A DNA stretch of 64,000 nucleotides, taken from assembly GCA_039915945.1 (NCBI GenBank), contig JBDSMH010000099.1:20110-84109 (forward strand), given 5' to 3'. Shown piece by piece: positions 53,597 to 62,167 of this stretch. The notes beneath the pieces were generated by a model that searched no databases, was not told the origin of the DNA, and saw nothing but the letters and a program-made list of their open reading frames with translations. The translations under genes were made by a program, and so were the position numbers. Position 1 is the stretch's first letter. Each line of letters starts with the position of its first letter. The DNA is from DATLFA01 sp039915945. Lineage in GTDB: Bacteria; Actinomycetota; Acidimicrobiia; Acidimicrobiales; WLNW01.

Positions 53597-54910
53597 GTGG
53601 TGAGGTTTGGAGCGTCAGAGATCGCGTCGGTGACCGACGGTGCCGTCATCGGTGACGACGTCGTCGTAGACGGCGCGACCAATGACTCGCGTGCGCTGGT
53701 CGCGGGACAATTGTTCGTTGCGATCGTGGCCGACCGCGACGGCCACGACTTCGTGGGGGCCGCGGTCGCCGCCGGCGCGCCGGCGTACCTGAGCGAGCGC
53801 GGTGCGTGGCCCGGCATCGAGGCGACTGCGATCCTCGTCGACTCGACTCCCGATGCGCTCGCCGCGCTCGGTCGTACGGCACGCGGGCGCATATTCGGAG
53901 CGGTCGTCGGCGTGACGGGCTCGGTCGGCAAGACGTCCACGAAAGATTTGATCGCTTCGGTGCTCGAGGGATCGCGGCGAACATTCGCCAGCGAGAAGTC
54001 GTTCAACAACGAGCTCGGCGTGCCGCTGACATTGATCAATGCGCCCGACGACGTGGAGGTGGTCGTCGTCGAGATGGGGGCGCGGGGTCTCGGCCACATC
54101 GAGCAACTCTGCGCCGTCGCGCGACCGACTATCGGCGTCGTCACCGCCGTCGCCGACGCGCACGTCGAGCAGTTCGGTTCGATCGACGCCGTCGCGCAAG
54201 GTAAGGGCGAGCTCATCGAGTCACTCCCCGACGATGGTGTCGCCGTGTTGAATGCGGCCGACCCGCGCGTTCTCGCGATGGCGCGCCGTACGCGCGCTCG
54301 AGTGCTGACGTTCGGCGAGGGCGGCGATGTGGTCGCAACGGATGTGATGATCCACGACGATCTCACGTCGACCTTCACGGCCGAGACGCCGTGGGGGAAT
54401 GCGACCGTCGTGCTCGGTGCGCGTGGTGCACACAACGTCGACAACGCACTCGCGGCGCTCGCAGTCGCAGGAGCCGCCGGCGTATCGCTCGACGCGGCGG
54501 TGCTCGGTCTGCGGGCGCCGCGCTCGTCGCCGTGGCGCATGGAGCTGCATCGAACCCGAAACGGTGCGCAGCTCATCAACGATTCGTACAACGCGAACCC
54601 GACGTCGATGGCGGCCGCGCTGCGAGCGCTGGCGGCCGTCCCGGCGCGCCGTCGGGTGGCCGTGCTCGGGGTGATGGCCGAGCTCGGTGCCGTCAGCGAC
54701 GCGCAACACCGCGCCGTGTACGACCTCGCCACGTCGCTCGGGATCGAGGTGCTGGCCGTCGCCGCGCCCGCCTACGGGGCGACCGATGTCGGTTCGATCG
54801 ACGAGGCACTCGAACGCATTGGCGAGGTCGGGCCGGACGACGCGATCCTGGTGAAAGGCAGCCGTGTCGCCGGTCTCGAAGCCCTGGCCGCCCGATTGCT
54901 CGAGAGGTGA
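53597..54910 (+). CDS. murF: UDP-N-acetylmuramoyl-tripeptide--D-alanyl-D-alanine ligase
   Basis: A 437-residue Mur ligase: N-terminal domain with DSRALVAGQLFVAI, P-loop GVTGSVGKTS (residues 105-114), NNELGVPLTLINAP, MGARGLGHIEQLCAVARP and the C-terminal NDSYNANPTSM plus LGVMAELGA. Adds D-Ala-D-Ala to the UDP-MurNAc tripeptide, so it works with the adjacent divergent ddl. GTG at 53597 or 53600. No dcw neighbours are present, so it is outside the classic mur cluster. The VOC gene follows after 4 bp. Confidence 0.92.
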   Translation: MVRFGASEIASVTDGAVIGDDVVVDGATNDSRALVAGQLFVAIVADRDGHDFVGAAVAAGAPAYLSERGAWPGIEATAILVDSTPDALAALGRTARGRIFGAVVGVTGSVGKTSTKDLIASVLEGSRRTFASEKSFNNELGVPLTLINAPDDVEVVVVEMGARGLGHIEQLCAVARPTIGVVTAVADAHVEQFGSIDAVAQGKGELIESLPDDGVAVLNAADPRVLAMARRTRARVLTFGEGGDVVATDVMIHDDLTSTFTAETPWGNATVVLGARGAHNVDNALAALAVAGAAGVSLDAAVLGLRAPRSSPWRMELHRTRNGAQLINDSYNANPTSMAAALRALAAVPARRRVAVLGVMAELGAVSDAQHRAVYDLATSLGIEVLAVAAPAYGATDVGSIDEALERIGEVGPDDAILVKGSRVAGLEALAARLLER

Positions 54911-54914
54911 CGCC

Positions 54915-55292
54915 ATGGCGATGATCCTGGGTATCGATCACGTCGTATTGATCGTGCGCGATGTCGAGCGCGCCGCCGCCTGGTATCAGGACAAGCTCGG
55001 GTTGGAGCCGGCCCGGCTCGAGGAGTTCCGCCGGGGCGAGACGCCGTTCGCTTCGATGCGGATCAACGAGACGGCGGTGATCGACCTGCTGCCGGGCGAG
55101 CCATCCGGCAAGAACGTCGATCACGTGTCGCTGATGCTCGACCCGTCGGTCGACATCGATGCGCTGGTCGCCTCGGGCGAGTTCGAGGTACGAGCCGGTC
55201 CGATGCGCATCTGGGGTGCTCAGGGCTACGGCATGGGCTTGTACGTCGCCGATCCCGACGGCCACGTCGTCGAACTAAAGAGCTACCGCTGA
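54915..55292 (+). CDS. VOC family protein (glyoxalase/bleomycin-resistance fold)
   Basis: A 125-residue protein: GIDHVVLIVRDVERAAAWYQDKLGLE, NVDHVSLML and GLYVADPDGHVVELK are the paired beta-alpha-beta-beta-beta modules with metal ligands His and Glu. Substrate unknown. Starts 4 bp after murF, so co-transcribed. A 13-nt hairpin follows the stop. Confidence 0.9.
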   Translation: MAMILGIDHVVLIVRDVERAAAWYQDKLGLEPARLEEFRRGETPFASMRINETAVIDLLPGEPSGKNVDHVSLMLDPSVDIDALVASGEFEVRAGPMRIWGAQGYGMGLYVADPDGHVVELKSYR

Positions 55293-55297
55293 CTTGT

Positions 55298-55310
55298 GCG
55301 GCTCCGCCGC
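55298..55310. terminator. Short hairpin after the VOC gene
   Basis: GCGGC TCC GCCGC follows the stop by 6 nt and is the reverse complement of the 37701 hairpin. Confidence 0.45.
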
Positions 55311-55399
55311 AACGGATGGTGGCTGCGCCGCGGGAATGAGCTTGGCCCGAGTTTACGACCGGGCCGCGGTCGGCGCGGGACGCTAGAGTTCGGGCTCCT

Positions 55400-55473
55400 G
55401 GACCGTTAGCTCAGTTGGCTAGAGCGCACGCTTCACACGCGTGAGGTCACTGGTTCGAGCCCAGTACGGTCCA
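55400..55473 (+). tRNA. tRNA-Val (anticodon CAC)
   Basis: A 74-nt cloverleaf: acceptor GGACCGT pairs with ACGGTCC, D-arm GCTC/GAGC, anticodon stem CACGC/GCGTG with loop TTCACAC (anticodon CAC, reads GUG), T-arm ACTGG/CCAGT with TTCGAGC, discriminator A. CCA is not encoded (next bases CGG). A TAGAGT -10-like box is at 55384-55389. Adjacent downstream DNA looks like accessory insertion. Confidence 0.95.
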
Positions 55474-55811
55474 CGGATCCTTGTCAAATTAACAACGTTT
55501 CCGCTGGTCAACAGCATCTTTCCGTGTCCGATCGCTCAAATCAGCTCGTCTCTTCTTTCAAACGCCGATGACAACGGAAGTTGTGTGGGCGCCGCGACGA
55601 TACGGCGCGGCCGAAGTCCCAAGGCAAGGGCGTGCGCGTCGTCGTCGGTGTAGGTGGCGCCCCGGCGTTCCAGCCGTTGTTGGTCCACCAGTCGTGGCAA
55701 ATTCACAACGTTTGCGCAGTTCAAGGCCTGGTTCGTAAGTCCGGTCGCTCGCGGCGCGCGTACCAGTTGCGGCGCAGGCGCACGCGTCCGGACACGGGTT
55801 GATCAATCGCG
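55474..55811. other. Gene-free stretch with imperfect direct repeat of the tRNA 3' flank
   Basis: No gene supported. CAAATTAACAACGTTT at 55485 and CAAATTCACAACGTTT at 55699 begin an imperfect repeat of about 53 bp (roughly 70 per cent identical). Each is preceded by GGTCCAC, 10 and 9 nt upstream respectively (55469 and 55683); at 55469 this is the 3' end of the tRNA. Could be a decayed attachment-site duplication. Confidence 0.4.
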
Positions 55812-56651
55812 TTGCCGGTTGAGGCCCTCCGGCCTAGCAGTAGATGTCACTGCATTTGCGTTACTCGGCGAGCAAACGCCCGCCCTGCACACCGACACCA
55901 CCGTGATCTCGGCGATGGTGAGCTGGCACAGTGGGCGCACCGGTTTCGTACCCGCTACCTCCCTGACGGCGAGCAGCCGACCTGGCCGGCGCAGACCGCA
56001 CCAATTCGGGCCAACCTGCATCCGACCGAGCGGGTCTTCGAACCGCAGCTGGACATCTCGCCGCGTGTGGTCGAAGCACTTTCATGGGGGTGGCCGCAAG
56101 TTTCGCCGCGCGTAACCCGGACGTCGTGATCACCGAGGAACACCCCGCAGATGGCACCTACGACTGTCTCACCATCCCTCCGGGGAGCGGGGTACGGATG
56201 TCGTTCGACGCGATCCACCTGAACCGTCACGGCAACGGTCACGTCTGGAGCAACCACGACAACTACTGGAATTGGTCCGGCATGTGGACAGAGCTCGCCG
56301 TGAACCACGACGTCGACTATGCGGCGCGTGTCCTCGAGCACCACGCGGGCATCGTTCCTGCACAGGCCGGGGCGACTTCGTCGGAAGCCTGCGAGGGACC
56401 TCGGTTCATCGCACAACTGCTCCTGTCCACAGCTGTTCGGACCCTGGACCATCGAAGGCATCGCCCGGCCCGAGTGGGTCTCGGCCGGCTTCCCTCGCAC
56501 ATGCTGGTTGCTGTGCCGAGACACGACTCCGGTCGCAGCGACCGACACCAACACCGGAACCGTCTTGCTTCAGTCGGGTGAAATAGTCGACCTGGCTACA
56601 AACCTGACGGCAGCCATCTTGTCGCAGCTGATCAAAGTGGCGGCCGATTAG
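55812..56651 (+). pseudogene. TY-Chap2-like protein gene interrupted by two compensating frameshifts
   Basis: N-terminal half WAHRFRTRYLPDGEQPTW and ISPRVVEAL is in one frame to the GGGGG run at 56086-56090. The sequence continues in another frame as FAARNPDVVITEEHPADG, TYDCLTIPPGSG and HLNRHGNGHVW to about 56425, then returns to the first frame at FGPWTIEGIARPEWVSAG and ends near 56651. The TYDCL motif and the preceding ARNP region resemble TY-Chap2 putative peptide chaperones of bacterial conflict systems. If the G run had one more base the first shift would vanish, so sequencing error is possible. The start is uncertain. Confidence 0.5.
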
Positions 56652-56752
56652 CTGAATAGACGCAAGGCGACTGCGCAGAAGCTCGCGTGCTTGCCCGGCG
56701 ACAGCTTCGATTTGCTCGATCTGAGCTCCTCGAGTTCTCATCGAGGTTCATT

Positions 56753-56794
56753 ACACGAGGTGAGCGATTCAAGACGCGAGGTGAGCGATTCAAG
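56753..56794 (+). repeat. 21-bp tandem repeat, two copies
   Basis: CGAGGTGAGCGATTCAAG at 56756-56773 and 56777-56794, period 21 nt. It lies just after the TY-Chap2-like remnant in a stretch with no gene. Confidence 0.75.
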
Positions 56795-56805
56795 GACTGG
56801 CGCGG

Positions 56806-56958
56806 TCAGTTCGAGCGACGCCGACGTCGAATCGCTACGCCTGCTCGGTGTAGCTCACGGCGCACGGTCGCGGCGTCGACGGTGAAGGCGCGAGCAACTT
56901 TGGCGAGGGAGTCACCGGCGCCGTAGCGGCCTGCGGCTGCGTTTCGACGAGCTGTCAT
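56806..56958 (-). pseudogene. Helix-turn-helix remnant of a resolvase-type protein
   Basis: A 50-residue frame: AAAGRYGAGDSLAKVARAF then VDAATVRRELHRAGVAIR resembles the C-terminal HTH of serine recombinases/resolvases. Nothing of a catalytic domain precedes it, so it is a fragment or a small stand-alone HTH protein. Supports a mobile-element history of this locus. Confidence 0.4.
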
Positions 56959-56987
56959 GCTCGTCAGGAGTGTCAAAAGGATCGGCG

Positions 56988-57434
56988 TCAGTTGTGCGGC
57001 CCGGGTGCGCCCGACCAAGCGAGCTCCTCGTGGCGCTGCACGATGCGCCATCCGTCGGCGGAGCGCCCGAGCGTGTCGTTGTAGAACAACCCGGTACAGG
57101 TCAGATTGCGTACTCCGTCGATCTCCATCGTCACGTAGCAGACCACTGGCACACGGGTCGTGGCCCGGTCGCCATCGAGATGCAGGCGTAGCCCACCGGT
57201 GGTGCGTTGCGCCTTCACCATTACCGTGCGTAGTGACTCCAGCCAGTCGCGGTACTGCCCGTATTTCCTCACGGGTTGACCGAAGTCGCGCAGGTCGATC
57301 TCGGCGGTGGCGGCGAAGGTTGTGTCATAGGAGGCAAGGTCCCAGGCTTCAGCCGCGGCGAGTTGGCGGTCGTAGAGGTCTTCGATCGCGCAGCGGTCCT
57401 GGATCTCGCGCAGGTTGTAGTCACGGTCGGCCAT
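56988..57434 (-). CDS. SnoaL-like/NTF2-fold protein
   Basis: A 148-residue cone-fold protein: EIQDRCAIEDLYDRQLAAAEAWDLASYD is the canonical helix pair, GGLRLHLDGDRATTRVPVVCYV follows (given as separate parts: IEDLYDRQLAAAEAWDLASY and HLDGDRATTRVPVVC). A candidate small isomerase or dehydratase. Divergent from the EthD operon at 57503. Confidence 0.85.
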   Translation of the reverse strand: MADRDYNLREIQDRCAIEDLYDRQLAAAEAWDLASYDTTFAATAEIDLRDFGQPVRKYGQYRDWLESLRTVMVKAQRTTGGLRLHLDGDRATTRVPVVCYVTMEIDGVRNLTCTGLFYNDTLGRSADGWRIVQRHEELAWSGAPGPHN

Positions 57435-57502
57435 ATTCGTACCTTTGTTCGGTGGGCGCCAAAGAGTAACGTGCCGCGCAGTCCGAGTTTGGGGGTCACT
57501 CG

Positions 57503-57859
57503 ATGATCGTGTCGTTTACTTTGGTTCGAAAACGCGACGGTCTTACCGACGAGGCGTTCTTCGCGCGCTGGACTGAGCACACGGAGGCATTCGACCTGAA
57601 GGACCATCCGTATATCTCCAAGAATCGGCTGATGATGATCGCTGGGGACACGCCCTACGTGGGCATTGCCGAGAACCACTGGCCTGACATGGAGAGCCTC
57701 GCGAAGACTGCCGACTTCTATCAGATGACCGAAGCCGGAAAGGCGCATTGGGCCGACCTGTTGACGTTCATGGACATCGACAACAGTCCTACCGTGATCG
57801 TTACTCATGAGGCCGACGTCGCCGCCGCCCGAACCGTCATCACGACGTTGGCCGGATGA
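57503..57859 (+). CDS. EthD domain-containing protein
   Basis: A 118-residue ferredoxin-fold protein: VSFTLVRKRDGLTDEAFFARWTEHTE and the C-terminal ADLLTFMDIDNSPTVIVTHE (as separate parts). Overlaps the APH gene start by 4 nt, so an operon with it and the lipocalin-like gene. Confidence 0.85.
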   Translation: MIVSFTLVRKRDGLTDEAFFARWTEHTEAFDLKDHPYISKNRLMMIAGDTPYVGIAENHWPDMESLAKTADFYQMTEAGKAHWADLLTFMDIDNSPTVIVTHEADVAAARTVITTLAG

Positions 57860-59208
57860 GCGACGGCACGCTCCCGGACGATCTGCGCGAATGGATCGAG
57901 TCGACTACCGGTGCCACGATCGTGCACGCGACGCGCCACCTTGTTGGCGCGAGCCGTATGGCGTGGTCGGTCGACGCCGAGCGCAATGGAACGGCGATCG
58001 CCTTGTTCACGTTGCGCGACAGCTTGAGTAGCAACGGGGGTTCGTTACGCGACGGTGAAGTCCTTGCGGCGCTGATGCCCACACCGATCCCGGTGCCGTT
58101 CGTGTACGGTGTCGACGAACGACTGGGTGCGGTTCTGCTTGAGCGCGTCCATGGCCGCAGCGACTTCCCGAGCGTCGACCACGAGGAAGAGCGCGAGCCC
58201 ACCGCGCGCGATCTCATGCACGTCACTGCCAAGCTGCATGCTCTGGAACCATCGTCCTTGCCGATTGCGCACCTGGGCTCGCCGGGTCCCGCGAGCTGTC
58301 ATGCAGACGAGCAGCTGGGCAAGGTCGAAGGCATCGCCACGATGCTCGGAGATCGCATCGCGCCGTTGTTTTCGTTCGCGCTCGCCTGGATGCGACGCAA
58401 CGTGCCGACGCAGGTCGACCGCACATCGCTCGTCCACAGCGACATGGGACCCGGCAACTTCTTGTATCGGCACGGTCGCGTTACCGCCGTGCTCGATTGG
58501 GAGGTCGCACATTGGGGCGACGCAATGGAGGACCTCGCCGCAATCGCCGTGCGCGACATGGCGACACCCGTCGGTCACCTTCCGACTCGATACGCAGAGT
58601 ATGCCGCAGCGAGCGGCGCGCCCGTCGACCTGACGCGCGTGAGCTGGTACCGCATTCTCGTACTCACGCGAAACTCGATGCTCATCGGCCTCGGTCTCGC
58701 ACACGATGACGCGGCAGTCGACCGAGTGCAGCTCACGATGTTCCGCACGCTGCTCATGCGCGCCGTCGCGCTCGCGCTGTGCGACGCGATCGGCGTCGAA
58801 CGACCGGGGGAAGGCCCGCTCGTGGAAGGTGCGATGACCGACGACCTTCGCCTGACGGCACACGTGTGGCGCGATCAGCGCGACACTGTCGTCCCTGCGG
58901 TGAGCGACTCGTTCGCGGCGCATCGTGCGAATGAAGTGGCGGCCGCGCTCGGCTACCTCGACCATCGCATGCGCTTCGGCGGCGACTATCTGCAACGCGA
59001 GCTCGACGATCTTGCGACGCTCCTCGGGCATCGTCCCCCGGACGAGATCTCGGGGTTCATGGAGCTGCGCAGCTATTTGGGAGACGCATCGAGCGAGCGC
59101 GAGATCGCCGCCTTCTTCGGTCGCCACCTCCTGCGGCGCGCCATGCTCTTCGCGCCGCTACTCGGCCCCCTCATGGAGCGGATGCCGCAACCGCTGGAGG
59201 ACGAGTGA
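57856..59208 (+). CDS. Aminoglycoside phosphotransferase-like (APH fold) protein
   Basis: A 450-residue protein. The N-terminal half (to ~260) is a phosphotransferase fold: catalytic HSDMGPGNFLYR (His-x-Asp, Asn), VLDWEVAHWGD as the metal site. The C-terminal ~170 residues are mostly helical and not recognised. Possibly phosphorylates a hydroxyacyl or alcohol intermediate, as ACAD10/11-linked APH domains do. Tightly coupled to EthD and lipocalin-like genes. Confidence 0.82.
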   Translation: MSDGTLPDDLREWIESTTGATIVHATRHLVGASRMAWSVDAERNGTAIALFTLRDSLSSNGGSLRDGEVLAALMPTPIPVPFVYGVDERLGAVLLERVHGRSDFPSVDHEEEREPTARDLMHVTAKLHALEPSSLPIAHLGSPGPASCHADEQLGKVEGIATMLGDRIAPLFSFALAWMRRNVPTQVDRTSLVHSDMGPGNFLYRHGRVTAVLDWEVAHWGDAMEDLAAIAVRDMATPVGHLPTRYAEYAAASGAPVDLTRVSWYRILVLTRNSMLIGLGLAHDDAAVDRVQLTMFRTLLMRAVALALCDAIGVERPGEGPLVEGAMTDDLRLTAHVWRDQRDTVVPAVSDSFAAHRANEVAAALGYLDHRMRFGGDYLQRELDDLATLLGHRPPDEISGFMELRSYLGDASSEREIAAFFGRHLLRRAMLFAPLLGPLMERMPQPLEDE

Positions 59209-60149
59209 CCATCATCGGGAACGACCCCGCTCTGACAGTCTCGCCGACTGACGATTCGTTCCATCCGCCGACGTCGGACGATCCTACCTGGGTCGAGACC
59301 GCCTGGTTCCCGTTCTGGCTGCCGGACGTCGCCACATCGGTGTATGCGCGGGTGTGGTTCCGTCCCAACGACAACCAACAAGGCGGCGCGGTCCACGCGT
59401 GGCGCGACGAAGGCACTGCCGTCGCGTACGACGGGTGGACCGAACCGTTTGCGACTTCCGGCGATTTGCGGGACTTGCGGTTGGAAAGCGGATTTCGTCT
59501 CGAATGCCTCGAACCCCTGGTCGCGTATCGGATCCGACACGAGAGTGAACAGATCGACGTTGACATCACGTTCCGCGCTTTGATGGAACCAAATCCGGTC
59601 TCGCCTCACGAGTCGCCGGGCATGTTCGCCGGCCACCTCGAACAACCAGGACATGTGACCGGACGAGTGCGTTTGCGTAACGAGCAGCACATCGTTGACT
59701 GCGCATCAGTCCGGGATCGATCGTGGGGTCCGCGTACGATGCGGCCGGGCATCCGTATCGGTAACGCACACGGCACCTCGCTCGACGGATGGGCCTTCTT
59801 CGCCTACGTCAACCCCGACGATGCAGGACGCGAGTTGATCACGAGTGGCTACTGGCAACACGATGGTCGAGCAGCCCGCATCGTGCGTGGCGAACGCCGC
59901 ACCGAGCGCATCGGTGACTTCGCCGACTCGTTGACCATCGATGCGCGTGACGCTCTCGACCGGCATCTGGTCGTACGTGGGCGTTGTGTCAACCGCCAAG
60001 CCATCGACGCCGGCCACGATCTCTACGCAGTGCTCAATCTCGTCGAGTGGACCGCCGGCGATGGACATGTCGCGTGGGGCGAAAGCCACGACATCTGGTC
60101 CAAACCCGACTGGCTGGCGAGCGGGCGCGCCCCCTTGCCGTCGCGGTGA
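59205..60149 (+). CDS. Lipocalin-like (AttH/CrtC-type) protein of unknown function
   Basis: A 314-residue beta-rich protein: WVETAWFPFWLPDVATSVYARVWFRPN, then a second half with DCASVRDRSWGPR and WAFFAYVNPDDAGREL. Two lipocalin-like barrels fit the AttH family (DUF7064/7065-like). Overlaps the APH stop by 4 nt. Convergent with the SDR at 60158 (8 bp). May act on terpenoid or lipid ligands; no evidence for the exact reaction. Confidence 0.7.
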   Translation: MTIIGNDPALTVSPTDDSFHPPTSDDPTWVETAWFPFWLPDVATSVYARVWFRPNDNQQGGAVHAWRDEGTAVAYDGWTEPFATSGDLRDLRLESGFRLECLEPLVAYRIRHESEQIDVDITFRALMEPNPVSPHESPGMFAGHLEQPGHVTGRVRLRNEQHIVDCASVRDRSWGPRTMRPGIRIGNAHGTSLDGWAFFAYVNPDDAGRELITSGYWQHDGRAARIVRGERRTERIGDFADSLTIDARDALDRHLVVRGRCVNRQAIDAGHDLYAVLNLVEWTAGDGHVAWGESHDIWSKPDWLASGRAPLPSR

Positions 60150-60157
60150 TCGACGGA

Positions 60158-60997
60158 TCAGGGTTCGGGCTGCACATACATCGTCGTCATCATCTGGTCC
60201 CATTCGACATCGCTGAGCTGCTGACGCAACGCGATGAGCTGCGCGGCCATGGCGCCCACGACGTAGCGACTGTTGGGCGTGGCATCCGTCGCCGCGGAGA
60301 TGACCGCCACTGCCACCTCCTCGGCGGTCGACGTGCCCTCGACACCGCCTGAGAAGCTGTTCTCGAGTGCGCCGCGGACGCCCTCTGTGAAAGTCGCGTA
60401 GGCACCTGCGTAGTCGTCGCCGGCCAGACCGCTCAATGCCGTGTCGCCGTACGGAGTCGCCACCAGACCGGGCTCGACTATTACGACGGAGACGCCGAAC
60501 TTCGCGACTTCGAACCGCAAGACATCGCTGATGGCCTCGAGCGCATACTTCGATGCGTGATAGGCACCACCGCCCGGGAACGTCAACCGGCCACCCATGC
60601 TGGACACCATCACGATTCGGCCACGCCCACGTTCGCGCATCGCGGGCAGCACCAACTGACACATGCGCACCGCACCGAACACATTTGTCTCGAACTGGCG
60701 GCGAAACCGCTCGATCGACGTCTCCTCGATCGCACCCTGCTGGCCGTAGCCGGCGTTGTTCACGAGTACGTTGACGGAACCGTACTCGGCTTCGATCGAG
60801 CGAACAGCGCGTTCCATTGATTGCTCGTCGGTGACATCGAGCGCCAAGGTGCGACATCCCTTCGAGACGAGCGGCTCGAGCGCGTCGACGTTGCGGGCAG
60901 TTGCATACACCGTCCAACCGCGCGCAGTGAAACCTTCGGCTGCCGCGCGGCCGATACCGCTCGAACACCCAGTAATCAAGACGACATCGCTCGCCAT
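60158..60997 (-). CDS. SDR family oxidoreductase
   Basis: A 279-residue SDR: TGCSSGIG, LVNNAGYG, catalytic Ser in MVSSMGG and active site YHASK. ATG 60997 has AGGGGAGGA 5 nt upstream and is preferred over an earlier GTG in frame. Likely 17-beta or ketoreductase-type. Stands alone, convergent with the APH/lipocalin operon. Confidence 0.92.
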   Translation of the reverse strand: MASDVVLITGCSSGIGRAAAEGFTARGWTVYATARNVDALEPLVSKGCRTLALDVTDEQSMERAVRSIEAEYGSVNVLVNNAGYGQQGAIEETSIERFRRQFETNVFGAVRMCQLVLPAMRERGRGRIVMVSSMGGRLTFPGGGAYHASKYALEAISDVLRFEVAKFGVSVVIVEPGLVATPYGDTALSGLAGDDYAGAYATFTEGVRGALENSFSGGVEGTSTAEEVAVAVISAATDATPNSRYVVGAMAAQLIALRQQLSDVEWDQMMTTMYVQPEP

Positions 60998-61076
60998 GCG
61001 TCCTCCCCTCACCGACGACGCACCCTATGCGACACCATGGACCTCGATCACCCGCATCGATCCCTAACCTTCTGTC

Positions 61077-61345
61077 ATGCTCAACCACAGCGGCAACCGC
61101 TGCGATGGGGGCACCTGGGCCCGAAGGGTGTGCGGGCCAACGCGGTTTATCCCGGTGGCGCGATTGATGTCGTGAAGGAGCGCAGCGGCGCGCTGGCGAG
61201 CTCTGACGGTAAGGCGGAGGTGCCGGTCGGTGTGCCGATGGCACGCGCGGCGCATCCGTCGACGTCGGATGTGAATGGGACCGAGATCGTCGTCGATGGC
61301 GGGCATACGGGTGGGTTCTTGCTCGCGGCGTTGATGAGCCGTTGA
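61077..61345 (+). pseudogene. SDR remnant with internal deletions
   Basis: The C-terminal part GPKGVRANAVYPGG then PMARAAHPSTSDVNGTEIVV and DGGHTGG is unmistakably SDR, but the Rossmann motif, NNAG and Ser/Tyr/Lys site are absent. An ATG at 61077 (MLNHSGNRC) resembles an SDR start in another frame, suggesting a large internal deletion. A second deletion lies between AHPST and SDVNG. Confidence 0.55.
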
Positions 61346-61589
61346 CCGACATGGCGATCACGGCGAACGAGACAACGACGATGCGGTGGTGTTCCGCGCC
61401 ATCGAGGGTGGCGATCGCCGTGCCCGGGTGTCGACCGTGCGCGCTTGCCGTGAGATCAGCCGGTGTTCGAGCGGCTTCGACGCGCTCGAGGACTGCCGCG
61501 ATCGCTGTCGCCGGCGCACTGACCGATACCTCTCATTGGCGGGTGATCGGGCGGCCGGTGACATCATTGGGGTGACTGAAGGCGCCGGC

Positions 61590-62075
61590 TTACTCCGTCG
61601 GTGCGTTGTTAGATCGTTGCTCGAGAATGCGCTGCAGGGCGTTGTCGGCGAGACGTTGCTCGAGGAGCAACGATGCGATGCGCCATCCCTCGGGCGTGCG
61701 CGCGTGCTTGACCGTGTAGTAGCCGCTACCGAAGAGAAGCCCGGTGACCATGTCGAGGTCGAAGAAGGCGCTTCGAGTTCGAGCTGTTCCCTCATCGAGC
61801 TGTTCGATCACGTGGTTCGTCATGAAGTGCGTCGGGGCGCCGCCGTATTGGAACGGCGCTTGTCCGACTTCGATCCATTGCACGATCGCGTCGCGACCCT
61901 CTATGCGCCTGTCGAGCCCGAAGAGGTCCTTCGTTGTGTCGAGCCCGCGGTACTCTGCTACAGCTCTATCGGTGAACAGTGCCTGCAAGTTGGACCAGTC
62001 CTTGGCGTCAACCGCGTGGTGATACCGGGCGAGTAGTTCAATGATGTCGAGACGGTCGATTGCTTCGGCTTTCAT
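61590..62075 (-). CDS. SnoaL-like/NTF2-fold protein
   Basis: A 161-residue protein: IDRLDIIELLARYHHAVDAKDWSNLQALF is the cone-fold helix pair (key part LLARYHHAVDAKDWSNL), FMTNHVIEQLDEGTARTRS and WRIASLLLEQR follow. ATG 62075 chosen from an in-frame series. Between 61346 and 61589 no gene is evident. Divergent from the SDR-like gene at 62168. Confidence 0.85.
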   Translation of the reverse strand: MKAEAIDRLDIIELLARYHHAVDAKDWSNLQALFTDRAVAEYRGLDTTKDLFGLDRRIEGRDAIVQWIEVGQAPFQYGGAPTHFMTNHVIEQLDEGTARTRSAFFDLDMVTGLLFGSGYYTVKHARTPEGWRIASLLLEQRLADNALQRILEQRSNNAPTE

Positions 62076-62167
62076 TCGTATGTCTTCCAGCGTGCGAGGG
62101 CCGGCCCTGACCGACTCGTGAACCGGTGGGTATCGTACCAATGACTGCACGAGGGGGGCTTGGGGGA

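Noticed and set aside
55536..55724. Minus-strand open frame near the tRNA as possible integrase fragment
   Set aside because: No catalytic Arg-His-Arg-Tyr pattern could be found in the translated 62 residues.
61386..62036. Plus-strand open frame of 216 codons opposite the SnoaL-like gene
   Set aside because: Shadow of the 61590-62075 minus gene, whose protein matches the SnoaL fold.
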